Position numbers and translations under genes: made by a program
The notes under the pieces: generated by a model
What the model saw: only the letters and a program-made list of their open reading frames with translations
What the model was told of the DNA's origin: nothing
Databases searched by the model: none
DNA from: Nostoc foliaceum FACHB-393
GTDB lineage: Bacteria > Cyanobacteriota > Cyanobacteriia > Cyanobacteriales > Nostocaceae
NCBI RefSeq assembly: GCF_014698505.1
Contig: NZ_JACJTD010000002.1
Span: 248,001 to 312,000 of the forward strand
Length of the DNA: 64,000 nt
Direction of reading: 5' to 3'
In this document: piece after piece, positions 1 to 8,495 of the stretch
Layout: every line of letters begins with the position of its first letter
How positions within the stretch are numbered: position 1 is the first letter of the stretch

Positions 1-8
1 TCAGTCAA

Positions 9-55
9 GGAAACCCCAATAATAACTGTATTACAGCCAAAGTCTTGGGGGTTCC
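9..55 (-). terminator. Candidate hairpin (expression platform) after the left-edge riboswitch
   Basis: On the minus strand GGAACCCCCAA can pair with TTGGGGTTTCC (10 of 11 pairs), with a smaller CTGTA/TACAG hairpin inside. It follows the riboswitch at 63-171 directly, so it may be its terminator or another expression-platform stem. No strong U-run follows, so terminator function is tentative. Confidence 0.4.
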
Positions 56-62
56 TTCCATT

Positions 63-171
63 GCCTACGGAGTTAGCTGACGGGCTAAGACTGGAAGGTG
101 TCTCTCGTAAGATTAGCCCCAAACATTGGTTCCTCCGTTCCAAATTCAGCTTTCATGAATTTGAATTAGGC
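63..171 (-). promoter_or_regulatory. c-di-AMP (ydaO/yuaA-type) riboswitch, compact form
   Basis: Read on the minus strand, this segment carries the landmark blocks of the ydaO class in order: GGAGGAACCAA, then a GGGGCTAATC block, then AGCCCGTCAGCTAAC followed by TCCGTAGGC. The outer GCCTA (167-171) pairs with TAGGC (63-67) as a closing P1 stem. The class binds cyclic di-AMP and usually turns off genes for osmolyte or ion transport and cell-wall enzymes. It lies downstream of the ABC ATPase gene, so its own target must be a minus-strand gene beyond the left edge. A very similar copy is at 3797-4010. Confidence 0.85.
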
Positions 172-199
172 TACCCACTAAAAAAAATGATAATCTAAT

Positions 200-1039
200 T
201 TACTCGTCTTGGGCAAAATATCGATCAAGGAAATTTAGGGCGTGGTTGCGGAGTTCAAAATATTCTTTTGAGTTTCGCATAGCGGCGCGATCGCGTGGAT
301 GCTCAAAAGGAACTTTTAAAATCTCTCCTATACTAGCAGATGGGCCATTGGTCATCAAGACGATGCGATCGGACATATAAATTGCTTCATCTACATCGTG
401 GGTAATCATCATCACTGCTTGACGATTATTTTCCCAAATATCCAATACCTGCCGCTGTAATTTGCCACGAGTTAGCGCATCTAGTGCCCCAAAAGGTTCA
501 TCCATCAGCAACATTTTAGGACGAATTGCTAAAGCTCTAGCAATACCTACTCGTTGTTTCATACCTCCAGAAATTTCATCAGGATATTTGTCAGCCGCCG
601 CCGTCAAGTTTACCATTGCCAAGTGTTGATTTACAATGCTGATTTTTTCAGCCCGATTAGCATTTTTTAGCACTTCATCCACAGCTAACCGGATATTTTC
701 TCGCACTGTCAACCAAGGCAACAGCGAATAGTTCTGAAATACCATCATCCGCTCGGCTCCTGGCTGACGAATTTCTTTCCCATCTAGCCTGACTGAGCCG
801 GAAGTTGCTTTTTCTAAACCAGCTACTATCTTTAGTAGAGTTGATTTACCACAACCAGAGTGACCAATTACAGAAATATATTCATCTTCACCAATCGTCA
901 GATTAACTCCATCTAAAACGACAAAGTTATCTTTATCAGGTGTCGGATAAGACTTAACTAAATTTTCAATTTCTAAAAACCCAGTGCGGGGTAGAACTCC
1001 GGTCTGGGTATTAATAGGTAATGAGGTATATTCCATCAT
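200..1039 (-). CDS. ABC transporter ATP-binding protein, nitrate/sulfonate/bicarbonate (NrtD/SsuB) type
   Basis: This is the ATPase of an importer that energises uptake of a small anion or related solute through the membrane. It shows a Walker A motif (GHSGCGKST), a Q-loop in FQNYSLLPW, the signature SGGMKQRVGIARAL, Walker B (LLMDEPFGALD) and the switch His in MITHDVDEA, over about 279 residues. The start was placed at the ATG at 1039 because GGGAG lies 6 nt before it; the frame extends to a TTG at 1066 without such a site. It is the last gene of a permease-binding protein-ATPase operon and lacks the C-terminal binding-protein fusion of NrtC/CmpC. The substrate cannot be read from sequence: nitrate, cyanate, bicarbonate, sulfonate or an osmolyte remain possible. 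Confidence 0.9.
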   Translation of the reverse strand: MMEYTSLPINTQTGVLPRTGFLEIENLVKSYPTPDKDNFVVLDGVNLTIGEDEYISVIGHSGCGKSTLLKIVAGLEKATSGSVRLDGKEIRQPGAERMMVFQNYSLLPWLTVRENIRLAVDEVLKNANRAEKISIVNQHLAMVNLTAAADKYPDEISGGMKQRVGIARALAIRPKMLLMDEPFGALDALTRGKLQRQVLDIWENNRQAVMMITHDVDEAIYMSDRIVLMTNGPSASIGEILKVPFEHPRDRAAMRNSKEYFELRNHALNFLDRYFAQDE

Positions 1040-1301
1040 CAAAGGCTCCCGAAATAATTTAGTCAATCAATTTTGGATTGTTTCCGATCAAAAGGATGCT
1101 GCCTGTTGACGCTTTGTAAGACCAGACGCTCGATGACTCGCTACCGCTACGCTATCATCGGATTTAGTTCCGAATTTCTAGTAATAGGAATGCCTAACGT
1201 GGCAAGAACGGATGAAACGGGAAACCCAAAAGACGAATAAGACCGTCGTTGCTGTAGTTGAAATTGGAAGCTCCTTTTTCAGTGAAGCAAAAAGGGGTAC
1301 T

Positions 1302-2744
1302 TCACGACATGAAAAAGTTAGTGGGAGCGTTAGCCCTGATAGCAAAACTATTCAGATAGCCCACAGGATCGCTGGGGTCGAAGCCTTTCTTATCTATAAA
1401 TACTTCTGGTGGTTCGACCTTGTAATCATCCTTGGGGCACTCGATGCCCATTTCAGATGCTATCTCCCGATATAAATCCGTTCTCCAGCCAAGTTCTGCT
1501 AGTTTCTCGGCATTTTTGGGAAATTCCTTAATTTGTCCCCACCGTGCTGCTTGTGTCATCATCCAGATACTTCTCGATCTCCATAAGAATGTGGAGTGTT
1601 CTGCTGGCTGTTTGGGAAGGTTGTCAGGAATATCAAAAAAAATTGTGGTGTCAGCGGCTTGGATGGTGCGGTCTTTGCCGTCAAAGCCGCCATAGTTGTA
1701 GTTGCCGAGAATTCCCGGACTTGTAAACTTCGCAATTGGGGCATCTTTCTTTTTAGGTCTTGCACCTGTAAAGGAACGGTCTGTAATCAGTTCGGCTACT
1801 TCTTGGCGGTTTTCTATTTTGCTGCAATACTGACAGGCTTCAATCATCGCCTTGACTAAAGAACGATAGGTTTTGGGATATTTGTCGATGAAAGATTCCA
1901 TCACCCCCAAAAGTCGATCTGGGTGTCCCAACCAGACTTCTTTACCTTGTGCGAAAGTAAAGCCGATGTTTTCGTTACCTGTTATTGCCCTTGTGTTCCA
2001 CGGTTCCGCAACCATGTAAGCTTGCATTGCCCCAATCCGCACATTTGTCACCATTTGGGGTGGCGGAACGATGATGACGCGAAACTCTTTAAGCGGATCA
2101 ACCCCTGCGGCGGCGGATAAGTAACGGATAAAGTATTCGTAAATGGCGGAACTTAATACTACCGCCCAGACTTTGCCTTCTGCGGGTTGCTTCTCAAAGT
2201 AGTTTCGGAAATCGCGCCCAAAGGCTTCTAAAGCACCATCGCCATATTTTTCTTGATACTCGTACCACGGACGCAGCCCAAAATCCCACATGGCTTTGTT
2301 CATGGTCATGGCGTTACCGTGGCGGTGAATGGTCATGGCTGCACACAAGGGGGCATGGCGTGCCCCTTCGGCACCAATTCTGGCGTTGGTGACTGCACCA
2401 GATACCACGGGTGAAGCATCCAGGCGACCAAAAATTACACCGTCGCGGGAGGTGGCCCAACTGGCTTCGCGGTTGAGTGTAACGTTCAAACCATACTTGC
2501 GGAAGAAGCCTTTTTTCCAAGCGATCGCAAATGGCGCACAATCATTAACGGGAACGTAACCAACTGTAAGATCGGCTTTTTCTAGGTCGCCGCTTTTAAC
2601 TACTGGTTCCACAGCTAAAGCTTCTTCTGTCAATCCTTTGGCTGATCTATCCCCTGAAATGCCACAGGAGGACAGCGCCATTCCCGCCGTTGTTGCTCCT
2701 ATTCCCTTGATAATATCTCGCCGAGTCCAGTTAATATCACCCAT
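1302..2744 (-). CDS. ABC transporter substrate-binding lipoprotein, NrtA/CmpA-like
   Basis: This 480-residue periplasmic binding protein delivers the substrate to the adjacent permease. The N-terminus (TRRDIIKG, a hydrophobic stretch, then ALSSCG) combines a twin-arginine signal with a lipobox, so it is probably a Tat-exported lipoprotein anchored at Cys27. The body resembles the NrtA/CmpA/CynA family (GYVPVNDCAPFAIAWKKGFF near the start; VRIGAMQAYMVAEPWNTRA in the middle). The start ATG has GGAG 8 nt upstream. It lies between the permease and ATPase genes, an order unlike the nrtABCD or cmpABCD operons, where the binding protein comes first. The substrate is not assigned. Confidence 0.85.
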   Translation of the reverse strand: MGDINWTRRDIIKGIGATTAGMALSSCGISGDRSAKGLTEEALAVEPVVKSGDLEKADLTVGYVPVNDCAPFAIAWKKGFFRKYGLNVTLNREASWATSRDGVIFGRLDASPVVSGAVTNARIGAEGARHAPLCAAMTIHRHGNAMTMNKAMWDFGLRPWYEYQEKYGDGALEAFGRDFRNYFEKQPAEGKVWAVVLSSAIYEYFIRYLSAAAGVDPLKEFRVIIVPPPQMVTNVRIGAMQAYMVAEPWNTRAITGNENIGFTFAQGKEVWLGHPDRLLGVMESFIDKYPKTYRSLVKAMIEACQYCSKIENRQEVAELITDRSFTGARPKKKDAPIAKFTSPGILGNYNYGGFDGKDRTIQAADTTIFFDIPDNLPKQPAEHSTFLWRSRSIWMMTQAARWGQIKEFPKNAEKLAELGWRTDLYREIASEMGIECPKDDYKVEPPEVFIDKKGFDPSDPVGYLNSFAIRANAPTNFFMS

Positions 2745-2831
2745 TTTTGTAGCTCCATTGGTGATTAATTGCTCATGCTACAAGCGCAGAGTCACGTTAT
2801 ATCTTGCTGTTTTGATAGCAGCCGAATTTTG

Positions 2832-3683
2832 TTAGTTGGAAGTTTTAGGGCGATGGGTTACTAATTCTTGGATTTTGTCCACGGCGTAATCCAGGATTAA
2901 TCCAGTTATACCAATTACCAACACAGCTAAAAAGACTGAACTCAGGTTTAAGCGACTCCATTCATCCCAGACGAAAAAGCCGATACCAATACCGCCTGTA
3001 AGCATTTCCACGGCAACGATTACCAGCCAAGCTATGCCTAAACTAATTCGTAAACCTGTAAAAATATACGGCAAACTTGCAGGCCAAATGATTTTTGTAA
3101 TCCGCCGCCAACGTGGCATTTCCAGTACTCGTGCCACATCTAAATAATCTTTAGGAACGCTAGAAACTCCTAAAGCGGTATTAATAATTGTCGGCCATAA
3201 AGAAGTAATAAAGATGACAAAAATGGCTGAAGGATCTGCCAAATTGAAAATTGCTAAGGCGATGGGTAGCCAAGCTAGGGGCGATACAGGTTTAAAAATT
3301 TGAATGATCGGATTGAGTGCTAGCATTGCCGGTCTGGACATGCCAATTAGAAACCCCAGAGGAATCGCTACTACCGCACCCAACAAAAAGCCTATTAATA
3401 CCCGGCGCAGACTTGCTATTAACAACCAACCAATTCCCAAGTTGCCTGGGCCTCGCTGGTAGAAGGGATTTAAGATGTAGTCTAAATTAGCAATCAACGC
3501 TTCGGGCGGGGTGGGCATCAATTCATGGTTGGCAAGTGCAACAATCCACCACAGAACGATTATTCCCAAGAACCCCAATACAGGTAAAAAGAAAACATCT
3601 TTAAGGATGACAGGTTTTGTTTTTTTCCAAGCAGCCTGTCCAGCGATCGCAGCGATCGCAGCCAAATTTAATTGAAATATCAT
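2832..3683 (-). CDS. ABC transporter permease, nitrate/sulfonate (NrtB/SsuC) type
   Basis: A 283-residue inner-membrane permease of the BPD-transport-1 family, with about six hydrophobic segments; the first runs VFFLPVLGFLGIIVLWWIVAL. The EAA-type cytoplasmic loop that contacts the ATPase is visible near WPASLPYIFTGLRISLGIAW. It is the first gene of the operon, 87 bp ahead of the binding-protein gene, and sits just behind a c-di-AMP riboswitch leader, so the whole transporter is probably controlled by that second messenger. Confidence 0.88.
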   Translation of the reverse strand: MIFQLNLAAIAAIAGQAAWKKTKPVILKDVFFLPVLGFLGIIVLWWIVALANHELMPTPPEALIANLDYILNPFYQRGPGNLGIGWLLIASLRRVLIGFLLGAVVAIPLGFLIGMSRPAMLALNPIIQIFKPVSPLAWLPIALAIFNLADPSAIFVIFITSLWPTIINTALGVSSVPKDYLDVARVLEMPRWRRITKIIWPASLPYIFTGLRISLGIAWLVIVAVEMLTGGIGIGFFVWDEWSRLNLSSVFLAVLVIGITGLILDYAVDKIQELVTHRPKTSN

Positions 3684-3714
3684 TTACGACCTCAACAGAT
3701 TTAAGTGCAGGTAC

Positions 3715-3761
3715 AAAAAATCCGAGCAGTACCAGCCTTGGACACCGATGAGATCGGAACA
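3715..3761 (-). terminator. Candidate riboswitch expression platform
   Basis: On the minus strand CCGAT-CTC-ATCGG forms a small hairpin. Alternatively TCCGA can pair with TCGGA immediately before a run of six T. The two pairings exclude each other, which would suit a terminator/antiterminator switch between the riboswitch and the permease start. The stems are short, so this is a suggestion only. Confidence 0.35.
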
Positions 3762-3796
3762 TTATAAAAATGCCGTCTCTTCAGTCTCCTCTCAAT

Positions 3797-4010
3797 GCCT
3801 ACGAAGTTAGCTGACGGGCTAGGGCTGAGAGATGCCCTTCTGTAGAAAGTTATGAGTTATGAGTTATGAGTTATGAGTTATGAGTTATGAGTTACTAAAT
3901 TTTATTTAATTCCTAACTCCTCACTCTCAACTCCTCACTTTCTATGAGATACGCCCCACAATTTGGTTCCTCCGCTCCAGCGTTATGCACTGTGACACGC
4001 TGAATTAGGC
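3797..4010 (-). promoter_or_regulatory. c-di-AMP (ydaO/yuaA-type) riboswitch with an expanded loop
   Basis: The minus strand carries CGGAGGAACCAA, GGGGCGTATC, GGGCATCTCTCAGCCC and CCCGTCAGCTAAC followed by TTCGTAGGC, closed by GCCTA (4006-4010) pairing with TAGGC (3797-3801). These are the conserved blocks of the ydaO class, shared with the compact copy at 63-171. This copy is about 105 nt longer because one hairpin is extended: its arms (3843-3850 and 3937-3944) are a perfect 8-bp stem, and the loop between them holds a heptamer tandem repeat. It leads the permease, binding-protein and ATPase operon. The ligand is inferred from the family. Confidence 0.88.
3849..3893. repeat. Heptamer tandem repeat (STRR type) inside the riboswitch
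   Basis: About 6.4 exact copies of the heptamer GTTATGA. Short tandemly repeated heptamers are typical of Nostoc and Anabaena genomes and normally lie between genes. Here the array lies in the loop of the extended hairpin of the c-di-AMP riboswitch. Confidence 0.95.
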
Positions 4011-4438
4011 TGACTTACTCTAATGGATACTAAGTTATGGACAATATAACATCGATGCTCAGTAAAAGCCATCTATCTTATGATAAATGTTGTTAATTTC
4101 AATACCAAAATTAAGTGTCATTCCTTAATTGGTAGTAACAATTAAAACTTGTGTTGCTAGTTGTGTTGTGAGTGAACTCCTTGCACAGACTGCTAAACAA
4201 TATAGCCGAGCCAAGCATTAAGAATGTTACATACCTGATTAATATTTTTTAAAAAGAAATATAATGTACTGAAAAAATTTTATACAACCTTAATTGCTCG
4301 GTAACTAGAAGAGAATGTGCAATTTATTCCTTTTGGTAGGTGAAAAATATCACTAAATTTGGTAAAAACTCATTGCACTCGCTAAACTAATTGCATATGG
4401 AAGTTTACTCATTTATCTCCTAGCTGATATTTAACATA
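4011..4438. other. Divergent intergenic region
   Basis: AT-rich spacer between the riboswitch-led transporter operon (minus) and the histidine kinase (plus). It must hold both promoters. I see no gene, repeat array or clear operator in it. Confidence 0.5.
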
Positions 4439-5629
4439 ATGGATTTTAGTCAAGTACTGGCTGAAAAAACGGACACCATCCTCGATAAATGGATTCTAGC
4501 AGTTCGCAAGGATAGACGGATTGAAAGTGCTGATGACCTATCTTATACAGCAGTAAAGGATCACATCCCTGATGTTTTGAAAGCGATGGTGACAGTGCTT
4601 TCAAAATCTCAGGATAATGATATTCAGTCAATAGTTACTGCTAGTTTCCAGCATGGAGCTATTCGAGCCGAACAAGGCTTTGATCCAGCAGAAATAGCTA
4701 CAGAATATCATCTGCTGCGAACGGTGATATTTGATACTCTACAAGCAGATTTATTGGGTGGCACACCTGTAGAGATAATTCGTTCCATGCGTTTGATTGA
4801 CGCTATTATAGACGAAGCGATCGCTCGCTGTTTCAAGAGTTATGTTGAGGAGCGGTTGCGAGAATTACAGCAGTTGCAGTCATCATTAACACTCCACAAT
4901 GAAGAACTCACGCGCTTGATTAGCGCCAATCAAGAGTATCTTTCACAACTAGCCCACGAATTGAAACATCCGCTAACTTCTATTATTGGTTACTCGGATT
5001 TGTTTTTACGCCAACAACGACGAAAAACAGAGATAAAAGATAACTATAGCAATTTAGAACATATTGAGCGAGTGCTACGCAACGGTAGACAGTTACTCCA
5101 TCTGATCAATGATGTGTTAGAACTTTCGCGCTATGACTCAGGGCAGATAAAACTCCAACTAGCACCCACAGATGTGCAGGAATTAATTAATAATGTGTGT
5201 GAAATGTTGGAACCTTTAGCTGCTGGGAAAAATTTAAAAATTGTAGTAGATTGCGATCGCGCTCCCAAAGAATTAATCACAGATTCTTTTCAATGCCAAC
5301 AAATTATTACAAATCTTATTAGTAATGCAATTCGCTATACAGAGTCGGGGACTATTATTATAATGTGTCAGGTGTTGGAGAACCAGAGATGTGCGATCGC
5401 AGTTTGTGACACTGGAATTGGCATTGCACCCGAAAATCAAGCCCAGATATTTGAACCTTATTTTCGCGTAAGTTCAAGCGATCGTCCCTATCTCGCTGAT
5501 AGTACAGGATTGGGATTAGCGATCGTCTCCCGCTTAGTAAAACTGCTCAAAGGTGAAATTAAGCTAGTCTCTGAGGTAGGCATTGGTTCTACTTTTACTG
5601 TAATTTTGCCTTTACAAATCGAAAGTTGA
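4439..5629 (+). CDS. Sensor histidine kinase with N-terminal RsbRD-like domain
   Basis: A 396-residue soluble sensor kinase with no membrane segment. Residues 1 to about 135 resemble the helical RsbRD N-terminal domain. A coiled stretch (about 138-165) leads into a HisKA domain with the phospho-acceptor His in LAHELKHPLTSIIGYSD. The HATPase domain shows the N-box (NLISNAIRYTESG), G1 (DTGIGIAPEN), the F-box (FEPYFR) and G2 (GLGLAIVSRL). It should autophosphorylate and pass the phosphate to an unlinked response regulator; none is encoded nearby. The signal is unknown. Confidence 0.9.
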   Translation: MDFSQVLAEKTDTILDKWILAVRKDRRIESADDLSYTAVKDHIPDVLKAMVTVLSKSQDNDIQSIVTASFQHGAIRAEQGFDPAEIATEYHLLRTVIFDTLQADLLGGTPVEIIRSMRLIDAIIDEAIARCFKSYVEERLRELQQLQSSLTLHNEELTRLISANQEYLSQLAHELKHPLTSIIGYSDLFLRQQRRKTEIKDNYSNLEHIERVLRNGRQLLHLINDVLELSRYDSGQIKLQLAPTDVQELINNVCEMLEPLAAGKNLKIVVDCDRAPKELITDSFQCQQIITNLISNAIRYTESGTIIIMCQVLENQRCAIAVCDTGIGIAPENQAQIFEPYFRVSSSDRPYLADSTGLGLAIVSRLVKLLKGEIKLVSEVGIGSTFTVILPLQIES

Positions 5630-5687
5630 TTTCGCGCCAAGACGTAAAATTATTCTTTGCGCCTTTGCGTGAAATCAAAAAACATGA

Positions 5688-6374
5688 TTACAACAAACCT
5701 TGTTTTTTCAACTTAGCGAGCGCATCCTCAGCAGCAGCTTTCTCTGCATCTTTCTTATTACGTCCCTTACCTTCGCCGTAAATTTTTCCATCTACCAATA
5801 CTTTTGCTATGAATTCTGGCGCGTGAGAAGGGCCTCCTATTTGTTCCGTGAAATATTTGGGAGGAGTTGGAGTAACGTTGCGTTGCACCCATTCTTGAAA
5901 ACGATTTTTTGAGTCTACATTAGAACGAGACACAACTATATGCTTAGGATCTACAGAATCAAATAGTGGTTCTATAATTGCGCGAACTGCTTCAATATTG
6001 GAATCATTATCTAAATAGTAAGCACCAAGTACAGCTTCAAAGGTGCTACTAAGCAAATTAGGATTTTGGTAGCCTCCGTCTCGAATAGCGCCTTTTCCTA
6101 ACCGCATCCTAAAGTCTAAACCTACCTCTTCAGCGAACTTTGCCAATTGTTTCTCATCTACCAGCGCCGAACGCCGTCGGGTTAATTCATCTTCTCCCAT
6201 TTCTGGGTGACACTTATATAGATACTCGCCACTTAAGAAATTCAGCAAAGCATCACCGAGGAATTCTAGGCGTTCATTATGTTCGCCTTCTCCGGGGTTT
6301 TCATGGACATAAGAACGGTGAGTAAGCGCACGGCGTAGAAGTTTTTCATTATGAAATATTAGAAGTTTATGCAT
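5688..6374 (-). CDS. rnc: Ribonuclease III
   Basis: A 228-residue double-strand-specific endoribonuclease that matures rRNA and processes structured transcripts. The RNase III signature NERLEFLGDALLNFL is present, with the catalytic acidic residues there and in STFEAVLGAYYLD. Residues about 155-225 form the C-terminal dsRNA-binding domain (NRFQEWVQ ... GKGRNKKDAEKAAAEDAL). Length is normal. The gene lies alone, convergent with the upstream histidine kinase gene. Confidence 0.95.
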   Translation of the reverse strand: MHKLLIFHNEKLLRRALTHRSYVHENPGEGEHNERLEFLGDALLNFLSGEYLYKCHPEMGEDELTRRRSALVDEKQLAKFAEEVGLDFRMRLGKGAIRDGGYQNPNLLSSTFEAVLGAYYLDNDSNIEAVRAIIEPLFDSVDPKHIVVSRSNVDSKNRFQEWVQRNVTPTPPKYFTEQIGGPSHAPEFIAKVLVDGKIYGEGKGRNKKDAEKAAAEDALAKLKKQGLL

Positions 6375-6443
6375 TTTATCTTGTGTCTTGTTGCAGAAAT
6401 TGACTGTTGGAAAAGTTCACAAGCGTTCTTTCGTTTAGACATG

Positions 6444-6465
6444 AAAAAACCGCAAATCGCGGTGT
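6444..6465 (-). terminator. Intrinsic terminator after the NYN gene
   Basis: On the minus strand a CCGC/GCGG hairpin is followed directly by six T. A second inverted repeat (AAAACCCAGTT/AACTGGGTTTT, 6472-6501) lies between it and the stop codon of the NYN gene. Confidence 0.6.
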
Positions 6466-6511
6466 GTTGCTAAAACCCAGTTTTCTATTCAACTGGGTTT
6501 TCAAAGTTATA

Positions 6512-7297
6512 TTAGGCAGCCAGTGTATCTAACTCAGTTAAAAATAACTCCTGATTTTGCTTTTGGACTTTGCCATCCTTTACAGCAACATTAATAAACT
6601 GGCTAAAACTCTTAAATTTCTTGCCATCATCTGTAGAAATAGATAAGTATCCTTGATAGTTAGCACAACGTTGACGCATCAATCTATCAATGCGACCAAA
6701 TACGGTGGGTTTACCTTGGATTGAGGCAGTTTTGATAGCTTCAGTTAGATACTCTATAGCCTCATTGTAATTAATCTGAGACACAACAGAAATAATTTTA
6801 GGCAGATTTGTATCGTTAATTAATTGGGGTAAATCGTCTAAAAAGTAAAATTCATCAGCCAATTCTTGAAGCTTTTGTTTTACATTACCTTTTTTAGCAA
6901 GAATGATGACTTTTTTCTCTAATTTTTGCAGATTATAAACCAATTTTACAAAGTCTCCATCCCCTGATATAAGCAGAATTATATCTGGAGATATATTACT
7001 GTGAATATCCCCTAAACAATCAGCTATTAATTGGTTATCTGCACTATTTTTTAAAGGACAAGGAACATTAAGACAGTTAAAAAGATTGCCTAAATCATCC
7101 TTTACAGAAACTTGATCTTTACACTGTGCATTGTAGTAAACATTTGCACTAATTACACGTCCTTTGGATTGTGCAAAATTCAACAATAATTTAGCCTGAG
7201 ATGGACTTAATTTAGCATTTTGATAATCCCAAAAAATGGAAACTAGAGGTAGCTGCTGGCTTGTTTGTTTTTTGGAAGATTGATTAGCGTGTGTCAT
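6512..7297 (-). CDS. NYN domain (LabA/DUF88-like) putative ribonuclease
   Basis: A protein of about 261 residues from the ATG at 7297; an upstream in-frame ATG at 7351 would add 18 residues but gives a poorer N-terminus. The NYN/PIN-like fold is shown by IFWDYQNAKLS near the start and LLISGDGDFVKLVYNLQ in the middle, with the acidic metal-binding residues conserved. The family (LabA, LimkainB1-type) is proposed to act on RNA; LabA in Synechococcus affects circadian output. Residues after about 170 form a second small domain (VFGRIDRLMRQRCANYQGYL) that may be winged-helix-like. A long hairpin-forming segment lies upstream at 7433-7638. Confidence 0.8.
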   Translation of the reverse strand: MTHANQSSKKQTSQQLPLVSIFWDYQNAKLSPSQAKLLLNFAQSKGRVISANVYYNAQCKDQVSVKDDLGNLFNCLNVPCPLKNSADNQLIADCLGDIHSNISPDIILLISGDGDFVKLVYNLQKLEKKVIILAKKGNVKQKLQELADEFYFLDDLPQLINDTNLPKIISVVSQINYNEAIEYLTEAIKTASIQGKPTVFGRIDRLMRQRCANYQGYLSISTDDGKKFKSFSQFINVAVKDGKVQKQNQELFLTELDTLAA

Positions 7298-7432
7298 TGT
7301 AATGTATCCAGTATTCTTTGGTGAACTGGACAGATTCAACAAATTACACATCCAGCAGTAGGAAGTCTTTATACAAGGAATTTGTACTCAAAAAGTACTA
7401 CCCTGCAATAAATATCTCTACCGTCGTTTTCG

Positions 7433-7638
7433 TTTGGTTCAAGTCTCAGCCGTAGAACTCCTGGCTTCCTACCAAGTTTCGCGTCATCTTTTCCCCTGAA
7501 CATTCATCCAAACATCTTGTCTTCCCGTTGAAAGTCTAGTCAATCAGTTGACCTGAAATTGGACTGAATACTCAGCCGAAGGGATGACACGAAGCTCGGC
7601 AGGAAACTAGGAATTCTGCTGCTGAGACATTACCAAAA
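7433..7638 (-). ncRNA. Candidate structured RNA: ~200-nt imperfect hairpin
   Basis: The spacer between the NYN gene and the next gene upstream folds back on itself. The left arm (7443-7488) and right arm (7583-7628) pair along nearly their whole length, starting with a perfect GTCTCAGC/GCTGAGAC. Inner segments (about 7495-7515 with 7558-7575) continue the stem, and TTTGGT/ACCAAA extends it outward. Several mismatches on the plus strand become G-U pairs in minus-strand RNA, so the RNA is probably read on the minus strand. The shape, a rod with internal loops, recalls 6S RNA, but I cannot identify a family. A decayed palindromic element is the alternative. Confidence 0.45.
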
Positions 7639-7843
7639 ACCTGCGCTTTAGAGTGCGGTTGTTTATTCTGTCTTACATACAGAATTGCATAGCTGATTCT
7701 GGATGTCAATATGATTATTTATGAATATTTAGTAAAAACATAGATGCGTAGTAGCTTGTCATAAGACATCGCCTGTTATCTATAAATTTGAATAATAATC
7801 TATAGCATTCTCTCAAAATAACCATTTTTTAGCTAAAAATAAT
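7639..7843. other. Intergenic, AT-rich
   Basis: Between the hairpin segment and the stop of the next minus-strand gene I see only AT-rich sequence and a small GC hairpin (CTGCGCTTTAGAGTGCGG, about 7641-7658). Confidence 0.4.
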
Positions 7844-8452
7844 TTACGGTTTACTTTGCGCGATCGCACCATACAAAATACCTAAAATCTTCTTAATATC
7901 CTTGATATAATATTCACTCAAATCAATCGAAACTACATTGCCTTCAAGTTTAAGAAATTGCCAGAGCGTACCTATAGTAACAGCACCATATATAGCTTTT
8001 ATTTGATTTCCGCCTCTTTCGTTAAATAACTGAGCAGCTACCATTTCGGCAATACATTGCGCTAAACCAGACCTCAAATTTTCATTTTTACTTTCTACTA
8101 AAACAATCACCGGACTGCGTACAAGCAACTGCTCCGAAGAAAGACTCAAAATAAAATCACAAAAGCCGTTTAATCCTCGCTGGCTATCAACAGTAAAATC
8201 CACTCCAGAAAAAAAGCTAATTTTATAATTGAATTTGCGTCTAATTTCTAATAAAATTGGACTTATTATCATTTCACTACGAGCTTTTTCCGAACTTATC
8301 GCTACTGCTAAATCAACATTTTCCCTAAGAATAGTAGATAATAAATCACTACATTCTTGCTCCTGCACATTTGCAAATAGTCCAGATGACTCGTGGATAA
8401 CTAACCCAAAAGAATCAATAACTTCAATAAGTTTAAAATCACTATAAGCCAT
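7844..8452 (-). CDS. Hypothetical protein, PD-(D/E)xK nuclease-like
   Basis: A 202-residue soluble protein that I do not recognise by name. The middle has LNGFCDFILS, a hydrophobic strand, then VIVLVESKN: an Asp followed by E-x-K, the usual spacing of the PD-(D/E)xK nuclease core, with a following helix (GLAQCIAEMVAAQLF) as in that fold. A good ribosome site (AGGAG, 7 nt before ATG) supports the start. A 66-codon fragment of a paralogue is present at 22079-22278. The downstream end of the protein (YIKDIKKILGIL) is the part best conserved between the two. The nuclease assignment is inferred from the motif only. Confidence 0.7.
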   Translation of the reverse strand: MAYSDFKLIEVIDSFGLVIHESSGLFANVQEQECSDLLSTILRENVDLAVAISSEKARSEMIISPILLEIRRKFNYKISFFSGVDFTVDSQRGLNGFCDFILSLSSEQLLVRSPVIVLVESKNENLRSGLAQCIAEMVAAQLFNERGGNQIKAIYGAVTIGTLWQFLKLEGNVVSIDLSEYYIKDIKKILGILYGAIAQSKP

Positions 8453-8495
8453 AAAACTTACTCCTTTGTCTTATGACTGAATCCTATAACAAAGT

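Noticed and set aside
1212..2835. Several plus-strand frames of 60-87 codons
   Set aside because: They lie opposite the ABC binding-protein gene and have no protein character.
3849..3893. Tandem repeat considered as a CRISPR array
   Set aside because: The unit is seven bases with no spacers; it is an STRR heptamer array.
7460..7480. AAGCCAGGAG on the minus strand considered as a B12 box of a cobalamin riboswitch
   Set aside because: The remaining cobalamin riboswitch blocks are missing and the segment is instead one arm of a long hairpin.
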